A stretch of 64,000 bases of DNA from Acidiluteibacter sp963716125 (GTDB lineage Bacteria; Bacteroidota; Bacteroidia; Flavobacteriales_E; Vicingaceae). Made by a program: the position numbers and the translations under genes. The stretch lies in NCBI GenBank assembly GCA_963716125.1, contig OY970294.1:806001-870000 (forward strand), given 5' to 3'. The stretch's first letter is position 1. Every line of letters begins with the position of its first letter. Of the stretch, positions 45,963 through 56,046 are shown piece after piece. The notes under the pieces are model-generated. The model made no database searches. It saw nothing but the letters and a program-made list of their open reading frames with translations, and had not been told where the DNA came from.

Positions 45963-45996
45963 GCACGCTTAAATTTGACGTAATAATAACAACAAA

Positions 45997-48900
45997 ATGC
46001 AGAATAAAGGATTAATCTGGACTTTCATAGTATTGCTTTCACTAGCATGTCTTTATCAATTGTCTTTCACATTTGTAGCTTCAGGAGTAGAATCAGACGC
46101 TAAAGAATTTGCAAATGGTGACCCACAAGCAGAAGAAAGGTATCTAGATTCGATGTCGTCAGTAGAAGTTTATCCCATTTTTGGATTTACTTATGCGGAG
46201 ACTAGAAAAAATGAATTAAACTTAGGATTAGATCTTAAAGGTGGTATAAACGTAACACTCGAAGTTTCAGTTGAAGATGTTGTTAGAGCCTTAGCCTCTA
46301 ATAGTAAGGATGCTGACTTTAATAAAGTGATTGATCGTGCTAATGAGTTAAAAAAGGCAAGTGATGATGATTTTGTTTCTCTTTTTGAAAGAGCTTGGAA
46401 CGAAATTTCACCAAACAGTCAAATGGCATCTATTTTTTATACCTTAGAAAATAAGGATAGAATAGAAAGAAATGCTACTAATGATGATGTAATTACTTTT
46501 ATAAGAGAAGAAGCGGAATCTGCTTTTGATAGAAGTTTTGAAGTATTAAGAACGAGAGTGAACTTATTTGGTGTAGCTCAGCCTAATATTCAAAAACTAG
46601 ATGCATCAGATAGAATTCTAGTAGAATTGCCTGGTGTTAAAAATAAGGAAAGAGTTAGACAACTTTTACAAGGTACAGCCAAATTAGAATTTTGGGAAAC
46701 GTATGAAAATGAAGAAGTTTATCCAATTTTATCTGATGTAAATACTAGATTGAAAGGACTTTTGTTAGGAAAAGAGGAAAACGAAACTCCTACTGACAGT
46801 ATTGCTCAAATGCTAGCTGATTCTTCAATTACTAACCAAGCTGCTAATAATGAAACTTTATTAGCTAATGATTCATCAGCAACTGCATTATTAGATGATT
46901 CCTCAGCTACAAGAGAAGACAGCAGTTTAACTGAATTAATTTCCAATACAGAAAGTGGTGATAGTTTAGGAAAAGAACAACAATCTTTTGAGGAATTTTC
47001 AAAAGACAATCCACTTTTTGCAGTTTTAACTCCTGCCTTGTTTCAAAATGAGCAAGGAAGTTATAGTTCCAGGTAAAGGCCCTGCAGTTGGATTTGCAGC
47101 TATTAAAGATACTTCAAAAGTTAATGATTATTTAAAAAGACCTGAGGTTCAAGCATTATTTCCTTCCAAGTTAAAATTACTTTGGACTGCAAAACCTTAT
47201 GATGATAATGAGCAATTTTTACAATTAATTGCAATCAAAGTAAACAATAGAGATGGTAAAGCTCCTTTGGAAGGTGATGTTATCTCTGATGCTTTTCAAG
47301 ATTTTAGCCCAATGGGTGGAAGAGCTGAAATTACCATGAAAATGGATGCAATTGGAGCCAAGCAATGGAAAGCGATTACCAAAGCTAATATTGGGCAAAG
47401 TATCGCGATCGTTTTGGATGATTATGTGTACTCATTTCCAAATGTAAATCAAGAAATTTCAGGTGGTGTTTCTTCTATTACTGGTGATTTTTCTATTGAA
47501 GAAGCTAAATTAATAGCAAACATATTAAAAGCCGGTAAATTACCTGCTCCTGCAAGAATTGTAGAAGAAGCTGTTGTTGGTCCTTCTTTGGGTCAAGAAG
47601 CAATTACTTCAGGATTTTCTTCTTTCTTAATCGCATTATTAGTAGTATTGATATACATGATTTTCTATTATGGAAAAGCCGGTATAGCTTCTGATATTGC
47701 ATTGTTAGCTAACTTATTCTTTGTTTTAGGAGTGCTAGCTTCTACTAATATCGCATTAACACTTCCTGGTATTGCAGGTATTGTGTTAACTATTGGTATG
47801 TCGGTGGATGCAAACGTACTTATATATGAACGAATACGTGAAGAGCTCGCTGCGGGTAAAGGCGCTAGATTAGCGATTGAAGACGGTTATAAAAATGCAT
47901 ATTCATCGATTTTGGATGCCAATGTAACGACACTTTTAACAGGTGCTATTTTATGGTTCTTCGGAACAGGTCCAATTGAAGGATTTGCTAAAACTTTAGT
48001 AATAGGTATTTTTACTTCTTTATTTTCTGCCATCTTTATCACACGATTAATTTTTGCTTGGAGATTAGATAACAAAAAGAAAATTAGTGTTTCTACTAAA
48101 TTTACTGAAGGTGCATTCCAAAATATGGCATTGCAATTTGTAAAGAATAGAAAGAAATTTTATGTCGTTTCAGGAATTATAATTCTTATTGGAATAGGAT
48201 CTTTTGTTACGAAAGGGTTATCTTACGGAATTGATTTTACTGGTGGTAGAACTTTTGTTGTTCGATTTGATAAAGATGTAAATACATCTGATGTTAGAAA
48301 TTCATTAGGAAGTTCATTTATTACTGATGGTGGTGTGAATTTAGCTCCTGAAGTAAAAACTTTTGGTAACAATAATCAAGTTAAAATTACAACTTCATTT
48401 TTGATTGATAGTGATGCTAAAGATGCTGATGAGCAAGTGGAGACCAAATTGAATGAAGGATTACACTCCATGGGATTAGATTACGAAGTAATGAGTTCTC
48501 AGAAAGTTGGTCCTACCATTGCAGATGATATTAAAACTTCGTCTTTTTGGGCTATTGGATTTTCATTGATCATTATATTCTTATACATTGTGTTTAGGTT
48601 TAGAAAATGGCAATATGGGTTAGGTGCAATCATTGCAATTTTCCATGATGTTATTATTGTTTTAGCAATATTCTCCATATTCTATGGTATATTACCTTTC
48701 TCGTTAGAAATAGATCAAGCATTTATTGCAGCCATACTTACTGTGGTGGGTTATTCTATAAATGATACAGTGGTTGTTTTTGATAGAATTAGAGAATTTT
48801 TAGGTTTGCATAAAAAAGCACCAATGGACGAAACAATTAATCAAGCATTGAACAGTACGTTAGGTAGAACATTTAATACTTCTTTGAGTACTATCTTTGT

Positions 48901-49054
48901 TTTATTAATGATTTTCCTTTTCGGTGGAGAAGTAATTAGAGGTTTTGCATTTGCATTATTAATTGGTGTAGTTGTTGGAACATATTCTTCATTATGCGTT
49001 GCAACTCCTATTGTGGTTGACTTAGCAAAAAGAGAAACTAAGAAAATAAAATAA
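45997..49054 (+). CDS. secDF: Protein translocase subunit SecDF (fused), interrupted by a 1-nt frameshift
   Basis: Fused SecD-SecF of the Bacteroidota type, which uses the proton motive force to help export through SecYEG. The first frame (to 47076) has TM1, LNLGLDLKGGINVTLEV and the P1 start (FEVLRTRVNLFGVAQPNIQKL). The second frame (47048-49054) has VPGKGPAVGFA, MSVDANVLIYERIREELA, SecF entry YGIDFTGGRTFVVRF and VVGYSINDTVVVFDRIREFL. Removing one base in 47051-47065 fuses them to 1018 aa, normal length. The split is inside the SecD P1 region, so it is not a natural boundary. It could be a sequencing error, which I favour for a gene of this importance, or a real mutation. An ATG (47048) could restart the second part. 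Confidence 0.9.
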
Positions 49055-49075
49055 TTAAAATATTTATTTTTAATT

Positions 49076-49110
49076 AGCCCCGTTCTTAAGCTTAAGGATG
49101 GGGCTTTTTA
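49076..49110 (+). terminator. Terminator after secDF
   Basis: AGCCCCGTTCTTAAG faces CTTAAGGATGGGGCT with wobble pairs only, followed by TTTTTA. The innermost bases must form the loop. Confidence 0.85.
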
Positions 49111-49141
49111 TTTAATTTTGTCCCAATAATTATTTACTATT

Positions 49142-49396
49142 ATGTTGAATTCAATTTTATTATTCTTTAATATCGGAACACCCGAGCTTTTTGTGATTAT
49201 TTTGGTAGTCATCATGTTTTTTGGATCTAAAAAAATTCCTGAATTAGCTAGAGGATTGGGCAAAGGAATTAGAGAGTTTAAGAATGCAACTTCCGATATT
49301 CAAGAAGAAATAAAGAAAAGTAGCAAATCTGTAAGCGACCAAGTCGATATCACTAAAGACATTAATAGCCAACCGAGAAATAATAGTCAGGAGTAA
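49142..49396 (+). CDS. tatA: Sec-independent translocase TatA/E
   Basis: An 84-aa TatA-type protein: N-terminal membrane helix (IGTPELFVIILVVIMFFG), hinge SKKIPELARGLGKGIREFKNA with the family Pro/Gly pattern, then an acidic-basic amphipathic tail. It forms the twin-arginine pore with TatC, not seen here. It begins 31 bases after the secDF terminator and lies 3 bases before the antiporter gene. Confidence 0.93.
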   Translation: MLNSILLFFNIGTPELFVIILVVIMFFGSKKIPELARGLGKGIREFKNATSDIQEEIKKSSKSVSDQVDITKDINSQPRNNSQE

Positions 49397-49399
49397 TTA

Positions 49400-50341
49400 A
49401 TGGAAACCTACTTTTATTTAATTCTTGGTTTAATATTATTAATTGTCAGTGGAGAATTTTTAGTTAAAGGAGCTGTTGCTATTGCTTTAAGATTAAAACT
49501 ATCTACATTAGTAATAGGAATGACTATCGTTTCTTTAGGTACTTCTGCCCCTGAGCTTTTAGTAAGCATTAAAGCAGCTCTTGGTGGTCATCCTGATATT
49601 ACTATTGGTGCTATTGTAGGATCTAATATTTCTAATATTGGATTAATTTTGGGTTTTACTGCACTTATTTTTCCTATTGTAGTTCAAAAAGATTCCCTTC
49701 GCAAAGATTGGCCAATGATGATAGGCGCTACTTTGCTTTTTATCGTATTCGTTCAAGATGGAGTGCTTGAATTGTATGAAGGAGTCATATTTTTAGTTCT
49801 TCTTGTAGCATTTCTTTCTTTAATCATCTACCAATCTAGAAAAGCAAACAAAAAGCTTGAAGCTACAGCTGAAATTGATTTATCTGCTAAAAATACACCT
49901 CTTTGGAAATCTATTTCTCTAATTATTTTAGGTTCTGTAGGATTGGTTTATGGTGCAGATTGGATGCTGAGTAGTGCAGTGGATATAGCAAAAGAATTTG
50001 GAGTGAGCGAAAGAATAATTGGATTGACTATAGTTGCATTTGGAACTAGTTTGCCTGAATTAATTACTTCTTGTGTAGCCGCCTTCAGAAAAGAAGCTGA
50101 TATATCAGTTGGAAATTTAATTGGTTCTAATATTTTTAATTTATTAGCCATTTTAGGAATTACTTCCATCATCCATCCTATTGATGTTTCTCAAAGTGTA
50201 ATTGATGTCGATAATTGGTTTTTACTTGCACTTTCTCTCTTAATTTTCCCTATAATGTATTTTGGCAAAAAAATAAGCCGATTAAAAGGTGTTTTGCTCA
50301 TTACTTTCTATGTTTATTACATTTATTTCTTATTTCTTTAA
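49400..50341 (+). CDS. Calcium/sodium antiporter, CaCA (YrbG-like) family
   Basis: A 313-aa membrane protein with about ten helices and the two inverted alpha repeats of the CaCA superfamily: VSLGTSAPELLVSIKAAL with GAIVGSNISNIGLILG in the first half, and VAFGTSLPELITSCVAAFRKE with GNLIGSNIFNLLAILG in the second. It probably exchanges Na+ or H+ for Ca2+ at the inner membrane. It is co-transcribed with tatA (3-nt gap). Confidence 0.94.
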   Translation: METYFYLILGLILLIVSGEFLVKGAVAIALRLKLSTLVIGMTIVSLGTSAPELLVSIKAALGGHPDITIGAIVGSNISNIGLILGFTALIFPIVVQKDSLRKDWPMMIGATLLFIVFVQDGVLELYEGVIFLVLLVAFLSLIIYQSRKANKKLEATAEIDLSAKNTPLWKSISLIILGSVGLVYGADWMLSSAVDIAKEFGVSERIIGLTIVAFGTSLPELITSCVAAFRKEADISVGNLIGSNIFNLLAILGITSIIHPIDVSQSVIDVDNWFLLALSLLIFPIMYFGKKISRLKGVLLITFYVYYIYFLFL

Positions 50342-50344
50342 TTT

Positions 50345-50433
50345 TTTAAGGGGGTCCTGCCATAAAAATATGCTTTTTAGTTGGCCGCCTATAAAAATTT
50401 AAGGGGGTGTTAGTAAAAAAAACGTTTTTTTAC
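50345..50433 (+). promoter_or_regulatory. Control region upstream of glnA: two TTTAAGGGGGT repeats and an AT palindrome
   Basis: TTTAAGGGGGT occurs at 50345-50355 and 50398-50408, 53 bp apart and in the same orientation. The G5 runs stand out in AT-rich DNA. Next comes GTAAAAAAAACGTTTTTTTAC (50413-50433), nearly palindromic. A -7 hexamer TAAATTTG (50455-50462) follows, 19 bp before the ATG. They may be binding sites for a nitrogen-status regulator; this is inference. Confidence 0.45.
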
Positions 50434-50481
50434 TTATTTTTTCGACTTTCTGATTAAATTTGCCAAAAAATAATAGAAAAA

Positions 50482-52674
50482 ATGGCAATAGTACGTTTTA
50501 AGGCTTTAGAAGCCGTAATGAATAGAACAGTTAAAGAAGTAATTTATCCATCTAATAAAGTTTCTGATTATTATGGCAGTCATGTGTTTGATAAAAGTGC
50601 TATGAGTCAATACATGCCTAAGGATATTTTTAAAGCTGTAGCTGATGCTATAGAAAATGGCACTAGAATAGAAAGAAAAATTACTGATTTAGTAGCTTCT
50701 TCAATGAAATCTTGGGCCATGGAAAAAGGTTGTACACATTATACGCATTGGTTTCAACCTTTAACAGGTACAACTGCCGAAAAACATGATGCATTTTTTG
50801 AACCATTAAGTGATAATAATGTAGTGGAGCGTTTCGACGGAAATCAATTGGTACAGCAAGAGCCTGATGCTTCAAGTTTACCAAACGGAGGTATTAGAAA
50901 TACCTTTGAAGCTAGAGGATACACTGCTTGGGATCCTTCATCTCCTGCATTTATTATTGGTAAAACGCTGTGTATTCCAACTATTTTTATCTCTTACACT
51001 GGAGAATCATTAGATTATAAAATGCCATTACTGAAAGCATTAAATGCAGTTGATAAAGCTGCAGTGGATGTTTGCCAATATTTTGATAAAAATATTAATA
51101 AAGTTATAGCGACTTTAGGTTGGGAACAAGAATACTTTTTGGTAGATGCTGCCTTATTCAATGCAAGACCTGATTTGGTAACAACTGGTAGAACAGTTTT
51201 TGGGCATACTCCTGCTAAAGGGCAAGAATTAGAAGATCATTATTTTGGAGCAATTCCGGAAAGAGCTAGTGCTTTTATGAGAGAATTGGAAATAGAATGT
51301 ATGAAATTGAGTATTCCAGTTAAAACAAGACATAATGAAGTTGCTCCAAATCAATTTGAGTTTGCTCCAATTTTTGAAGAAGCAAACCTAGCAGTTGACC
51401 ACAATCAATTGTTGATGGATATAATGGATAGAGTTGCTCGTAAACATCAATTAAGAGTATTGTTGCATGAAAAACCATATAAAGGAGTAAACGGATCTGG
51501 GAAACACAATAACTGGTCTTTGAGTACAAATACTGGTGTTAATTTATTAGGACCTAGTAATACACCTAAAGCTAATTTGCGATTTCTTACTTTCTTTATT
51601 AATACAATCATTGCAGTAAATAACAATGCCGATCTTTTACGTTCTGCCATTGCAACAGCAGGAAATGAGCATAGATTAGGAGCTAATGAAGCACCACCGG
51701 CTATAATTTCTGTGTTTATTGGTTCAGAAATGACTAAAATTCTTAATGATATAGAAGATAAGGTAAAGGAAAATAAATCCTTATCATCTGATGAAAAAAC
51801 AGAATTGAAATTGAATATTGGAAAGATTCCTGAAATTTTATTGGATAATACCGATAGAAATAGAACTTCTCCATTTGCTTTTACAGGAAACAAATTTGAG
51901 TTTAGAGCTGTAGGTTCTGCTGCCAACTGCTCCAATGCGATGACTATTATTAATACAATAGTAGCACATCAACTAAAAAAATTCAAAAAAGAAGTAGATG
52001 CCTTAATCAAAAAAGGAAATAAGAAAGATGATGCTATTTTGAAAACCTTAAGAAAGTATGTAGTAGATTCTAAAAAAATCAGATTTGAAGGAAATGGATA
52101 TGGTGAGGAATGGTTAAAAGAAGCTGAGAAAAGAGGCTTGAAAAATATTATTTCAGCTCCTTATGCTTTGGATGTGCTAAAAGAAACAAAAGTAAAAGAT
52201 TTGTTTAGCTCAATGGAGGTTCTTACGAATAGAGAACTTGAAGCAAGGCATGAAATTGCTTTAGATAATTATACCATGATGATTCGAATTGAATCGAGAG
52301 TAATGGGCGATTTAGCAATCAATCACGTTATTCCTACTGCTATTAAATATCAAAATATATTAATTAGCAATGTAAAAGGATTAAAAGAGATATTTTCTGA
52401 CGAGGATTTTAAAAAAGCGGCAAAAAATCAATTAGAAATCATCAAAAATATCTCTCAACATATTCAAATAATCAATGAAAATGTGGAATTGATGCGCGTA
52501 GAAAGAAAAAGAATTAATTTAATTTTATCTGCTGAAGAACGTGCAAAAGAGTATGGAACTAAAGTGAAACCTTTCTTCGATATTATCCGTAGAAGTGTTG
52601 ATAAACTTGAGCTGACAGTCGATGATGAGATGTGGCCATTACCTAAATATCGAGAATTACTCTTTACAAAATAA
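50482..52674 (+). CDS. glnN: Glutamine synthetase type III
   Basis: A 730-aa GSIII, about 250 residues longer than GSI. It has EKGCTHYTHWFQPLTGTTAEKHDAF, GGIRNTFEARGYTAWDPSSP, GWEQEYFLVDAALF, HNEVAPNQFEFAPIFEEANLAVDHNQLLMD, and KPYKGVNGSGKHNNWSLST, all with the active-site Glu, His and Arg positions of the type. It makes glutamine from glutamate, ammonia and ATP. The start ATG 50482 follows the promoter-like TAAATTTG. Bacteroidota commonly rely on this form. Monocistronic. Confidence 0.96.
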   Translation: MAIVRFKALEAVMNRTVKEVIYPSNKVSDYYGSHVFDKSAMSQYMPKDIFKAVADAIENGTRIERKITDLVASSMKSWAMEKGCTHYTHWFQPLTGTTAEKHDAFFEPLSDNNVVERFDGNQLVQQEPDASSLPNGGIRNTFEARGYTAWDPSSPAFIIGKTLCIPTIFISYTGESLDYKMPLLKALNAVDKAAVDVCQYFDKNINKVIATLGWEQEYFLVDAALFNARPDLVTTGRTVFGHTPAKGQELEDHYFGAIPERASAFMRELEIECMKLSIPVKTRHNEVAPNQFEFAPIFEEANLAVDHNQLLMDIMDRVARKHQLRVLLHEKPYKGVNGSGKHNNWSLSTNTGVNLLGPSNTPKANLRFLTFFINTIIAVNNNADLLRSAIATAGNEHRLGANEAPPAIISVFIGSEMTKILNDIEDKVKENKSLSSDEKTELKLNIGKIPEILLDNTDRNRTSPFAFTGNKFEFRAVGSAANCSNAMTIINTIVAHQLKKFKKEVDALIKKGNKKDDAILKTLRKYVVDSKKIRFEGNGYGEEWLKEAEKRGLKNIISAPYALDVLKETKVKDLFSSMEVLTNRELEARHEIALDNYTMMIRIESRVMGDLAINHVIPTAIKYQNILISNVKGLKEIFSDEDFKKAAKNQLEIIKNISQHIQIINENVELMRVERKRINLILSAEERAKEYGTKVKPFFDIIRRSVDKLELTVDDEMWPLPKYRELLFTK

Positions 52675-52737
52675 TTAATTTACAAGTAGCTTGACGATTG
52701 TTTCAAACTAACTTTTTTTTTGTTTTTTTAATCTACG

Positions 52738-52768
52738 TTGCTTGATTAAAAAGATTTGTTTATTTTAG
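52738..52768 (+). promoter_or_regulatory. Promoter of the PorE-like gene
   Basis: TTG at 52738-52740, a 20-nt spacer, TATTTTAG at 52761-52768, 35 bases before the ATG at 52803. The -7 differs from TAnnTTTG by one base. Confidence 0.5.
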
Positions 52769-52802
52769 CACCCATTGTGATTAAAAATTTTAATTTACCT
52801 CT

Positions 52803-54788
52803 ATGAATTGTAAGAAACTAGTAGGTCTATTTTTTCTAGCTTTGTTATTTTCCCTGAATATCAGTGCGCAAAAGAATTATTTAGAAGAAGCAGACCATGC
52901 TTTATACCAAGAAGGAAAGTATTTTGATGCCATTGAAATGTATAAGAAAGCTTATGCAAAAGAGAAAGGTAGAGATGTAAAAGCAGAAATAATCTATAAA
53001 ATTGCAGAATCTTATAGATTGAGTGACCAACCGGAACAAGCGGAAGTTTGGTATGATAAAGCCATTATAGCTAGATATAATGAGCCTTTAGCGTATTATT
53101 ATCTCGGTGAGATGAAAAAAGAGAATGGTAAATATGATGAAGCCATTGTACAATTTAATAAATACATAGCAGAGAGTCCCGGCGACCCTAGAGGTCCAAA
53201 AGGAATAGAATCAGCTAAAGAAGCACAGACATGGATTGATGATCCTACTATGTATGTGGTAGAACCAATGACGATTGTTAATTCCGAAGGATACGACTTT
53301 TCCCCAACTTTTGCTTCTAAAGATAATGATGAATTGATCTTCACATCTTTAAGAGAAGAATCTACAGGAAGTGGCGTTTCAGCTGTAACTGGTCAAAGTT
53401 TTGCAGATTTATATATTTCTAAAAGAGATAGAAAAGGAAAGTGGAGCCAACCTGTATTATTAGAGGGTGAAGGTTTAAATACCGAAAATGAAGAAGGTTC
53501 AGCCACTATGAACGATAGAAAAAATACACTTTATTTTACTAGATGTTTGGTTGATAAAAAAGGGTATTACGGTTGTAAAATCTATACTGCCAAAAAAATG
53601 GGTAATAGCTACGGTCAAATTGAAGCTTTACCAATTGGGAATGACAGTGTGAAAATGGGTCATCCAGCCTTGCTTGTAGGTGATGAACTAATGATTTTTT
53701 CTTCTGATAGAGATGGCGGATTTGGTGGAAAAGATCTTTGGTATGTAAAAATGATTTCTAGGTCTAAAGGATGGTCTGAACCAATTAATTTAGGTTCTGA
53801 AATTAACACTAAAGGTAATGAGATGTTCCCTTATGTGCGTGAAGATGGCACTTTATATTTTGCTTCAGATGGTTTACCTGGTATGGGAGGTTTAGATATT
53901 TTTAAAGCGGAATCTTTAGGAGAAAATAAATGGGGAAATCCTGTTAATATGAAAGCTCCAATTAACTCTAATGCCAATGATTTTTCATTGATTTTTGATG
54001 GTGCTAATAACAGAGGATTTTTTACTTCAAGTAGAGAAGGTGGAAAAGGTGAGGACGATATTTGGATGTTCTCTGAGCCACCATTAGTATTTGAATTAGT
54101 TGGATTAGTAAAAGATTTAGAAACTGGTGAGCCTTTAGTTGCCGCTACAGTTACTTTAACTGGTACAGATGGTACTTCTGCTGAAATTGAAACAGATGCA
54201 ACTGGTACATTTGAATTTAAAGATAATGCTGGTGTTCCTTACATTAACCCTAATACTTCTTATGCTATTGCAGTTAGTAAGCCTGGCTTTTTAAATGCAA
54301 AAGGAAATGAATCTACAGTGGGTATTGAAGAAAGTAAGCGATTTTCACAATTGTATGAATTGCAACCTGTAGCTAAAGATAAAGTAATTAAGCTACCGGA
54401 CATTTTGTATGAATTTAACAGTGCTGCTTTAACTCCTCAAGCAAAAGATTCATTGAATTATTTGTATAATACTTTAACAGATAATCCAAACATAACCATT
54501 GAATTATTATCTCATACAGATTCACGTGGTGCTGATAAGTATAACTTAAATTTATCTCAAAAAAGAGCTGAGTCTGCAGTTACTTATTTAGTTTCAAGAG
54601 GGATTGCGAAAGATAGAATGACTGCAAAAGGTTATGGTGAAAATAGATTGCTAATCTCTGATGCTGAAATTAATAAATTAGCAACAGAAGAAGAAAGAGA
54701 AGCAGCTCATCAACTGAATCGTAGAACAGAATTTAGAATTTTGAGCATGGATTATGTTCCAAAAAATACTACTCCCGGAGGGCAGTAG
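52803..54788 (+). CDS. TPR / PD40 propeller / carboxypeptidase-regulatory / OmpA protein, PorE-like
   Basis: A 661-aa protein with a signal peptide (GLFFLALLFSLNISAQ), an N-terminal TPR domain (YFDAIEMYKKAYAKEKGRD, PLAYYYLGEMKKENGKYDEAI) and PD40-type propeller blades (SPTFASKDNDELIFTS, LMIFSSDRDGGFGGKDLW, TLYFASDGLPGMGGLDIF). A regulatory-like beta domain (LVKDLETGEPLVAATVTLTG) and a C-terminal OmpA peptidoglycan-binding domain (YEFNSAALTPQAKDSL, LLSHTDSRGADKYNLNLSQKRA) follow. The domain order is that of P. gingivalis PorE, which anchors the T9SS to peptidoglycan. No lipobox is seen here, so it may be a soluble periplasmic homologue. Stand-alone, with a terminator after it. Confidence 0.88.
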   Translation: MNCKKLVGLFFLALLFSLNISAQKNYLEEADHALYQEGKYFDAIEMYKKAYAKEKGRDVKAEIIYKIAESYRLSDQPEQAEVWYDKAIIARYNEPLAYYYLGEMKKENGKYDEAIVQFNKYIAESPGDPRGPKGIESAKEAQTWIDDPTMYVVEPMTIVNSEGYDFSPTFASKDNDELIFTSLREESTGSGVSAVTGQSFADLYISKRDRKGKWSQPVLLEGEGLNTENEEGSATMNDRKNTLYFTRCLVDKKGYYGCKIYTAKKMGNSYGQIEALPIGNDSVKMGHPALLVGDELMIFSSDRDGGFGGKDLWYVKMISRSKGWSEPINLGSEINTKGNEMFPYVREDGTLYFASDGLPGMGGLDIFKAESLGENKWGNPVNMKAPINSNANDFSLIFDGANNRGFFTSSREGGKGEDDIWMFSEPPLVFELVGLVKDLETGEPLVAATVTLTGTDGTSAEIETDATGTFEFKDNAGVPYINPNTSYAIAVSKPGFLNAKGNESTVGIEESKRFSQLYELQPVAKDKVIKLPDILYEFNSAALTPQAKDSLNYLYNTLTDNPNITIELLSHTDSRGADKYNLNLSQKRAESAVTYLVSRGIAKDRMTAKGYGENRLLISDAEINKLATEEEREAAHQLNRRTEFRILSMDYVPKNTTPGGQ

Positions 54789-54808
54789 CTACACATAAAT
54801 TGATAACT

Positions 54809-54850
54809 AAAACGTCCCTTCTTGGCAGTGCTGAGATGGGATGTTTTTTT
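54809..54850 (+). terminator. Terminator between the PorE-like gene and purM
   Basis: AAAACGTCCC (54809-54818) pairs with GGGATGTTTT (54838-54847) and a T-run follows. The T-run reaches into the upstream extension of the purM frame, which supports the ATG at 54862. Confidence 0.75.
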
Positions 54851-54861
54851 ATTTTACACCA

Positions 54862-56031
54862 ATGAGTAAAGACGAAAGATACGCACAAAGAGGAGTTTCT
54901 GCATCTAAAGAAGATGTGCACAGCGCTATTAAAAATGTAGATAAAGGTTTGTTTCCACAGGCATTTTGCAAAGTGGTACCTGATTATTTAACCAATAGTG
55001 AAGAGCATTGTATTGTAATGCATGCCGATGGAGCAGGTACTAAATCTTCTTTGGCTTATGCCTATTGGAAAGAAACTGGAGATATTTCTGTTTGGAAAGG
55101 GATAGCACAAGATGCTATCATTATGAATATTGATGATTTGTTGTGTATTGGAGCTGTGGATAATATTTTAATCTCATCAACTATTGGTAGAAATAAAAAT
55201 TTAATCACTGGGGAAGTTATTTCTGCTATTATTAATGGTACAGAAGAAGTTTTAGCAGACTTAAGAAATCAAGGAATTGGGATACATTCTACTGGTGGTG
55301 AAACTGCTGATGTTGGCGATTTAGTGCGAACTATTATTGTAGATTCTACTGTAACTTGTAGAATGAAAAGAAGTGATGTAATATCTAATCATAATATTAA
55401 AGAAGGAAATGTAATAGTAGGATTGGCTTCTTTTGGACAAGCAACTTATGAAAAGGAATACAATGGCGGAATGGGAAGTAATGGCTTAACCAGTGCTCGT
55501 CATGATGTGTTTGGTGGAGAAATTAAAAGGAAATATCCTGAAACTTTTGATGCTCAAATTCCTGAAGAATTGATTTATTCAGGTAATTATAATTTGACAG
55601 ACACAATAAAAGGTGTAGATGTGAATGTGGGAAAATTAGTACTTTCTCCTACTAGAACCTATGCTCCAATTATTAAAAAGATTTTAGAAAAATACAAAGG
55701 AAAGATTGATGGTATGGTGCATTGCAGTGGCGGAGCTCAAACCAAAGTGTTGCATTTTGTGAAAAATCTACATATTGTAAAAGATAATCTATTTGAGGTT
55801 CCACCATTATTTCAAATAATAAAGGAACAATCAGAAACTGATTGGAAAGAAATGTACAAGGTTTTTAATATGGGTCATCGCATGGAATTGTATGTTGATG
55901 CCTCTATTGCAAATGATATTATTGCTATTTCAAAAAGCTTTGATGTGGATGCCAAAATTATTGGAAGAGTAGAAGCGAGTGAGGATACCAAATTGACCAT
56001 TAAGAGTGAATTTGGAACTTTTAATTATTAG
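54862..56031 (+). CDS. purM: Phosphoribosylformylglycinamidine cyclo-ligase (AIR synthase)
   Basis: A 389-aa PurM: ATG at 54862 gives MSKDERYAQRGVSASKEDV. Features include HADGAGTKSSLAYAYW, DDLLCIGAVDNILISSTI, STGGETADVGDL, the family segment KLVLSPTRTYAPII and HCSGGAQTKVLHF. It converts FGAM to AIR with ATP in de novo purine synthesis. It is the first gene of a close operon with prfA, pyrF, DUF2851 and PspC (gaps of 15, 4, 4 and 1 nt). Confidence 0.93.
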   Translation: MSKDERYAQRGVSASKEDVHSAIKNVDKGLFPQAFCKVVPDYLTNSEEHCIVMHADGAGTKSSLAYAYWKETGDISVWKGIAQDAIIMNIDDLLCIGAVDNILISSTIGRNKNLITGEVISAIINGTEEVLADLRNQGIGIHSTGGETADVGDLVRTIIVDSTVTCRMKRSDVISNHNIKEGNVIVGLASFGQATYEKEYNGGMGSNGLTSARHDVFGGEIKRKYPETFDAQIPEELIYSGNYNLTDTIKGVDVNVGKLVLSPTRTYAPIIKKILEKYKGKIDGMVHCSGGAQTKVLHFVKNLHIVKDNLFEVPPLFQIIKEQSETDWKEMYKVFNMGHRMELYVDASIANDIIAISKSFDVDAKIIGRVEASEDTKLTIKSEFGTFNY

Positions 56032-56046
56032 AAAAAAGGTCGAAAA

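Noticed and set aside
47041..47076. Programmed +1 frameshift in secDF
   Set aside because: No slippery heptamer or stimulatory hairpin is apparent and SecDF is usually a single frame, so this was not claimed.
51447..51935. Antisense ORF inside glnN
   Set aside because: It is a mirror of the GSIII coding sequence with no family features, start signal or conserved motif.
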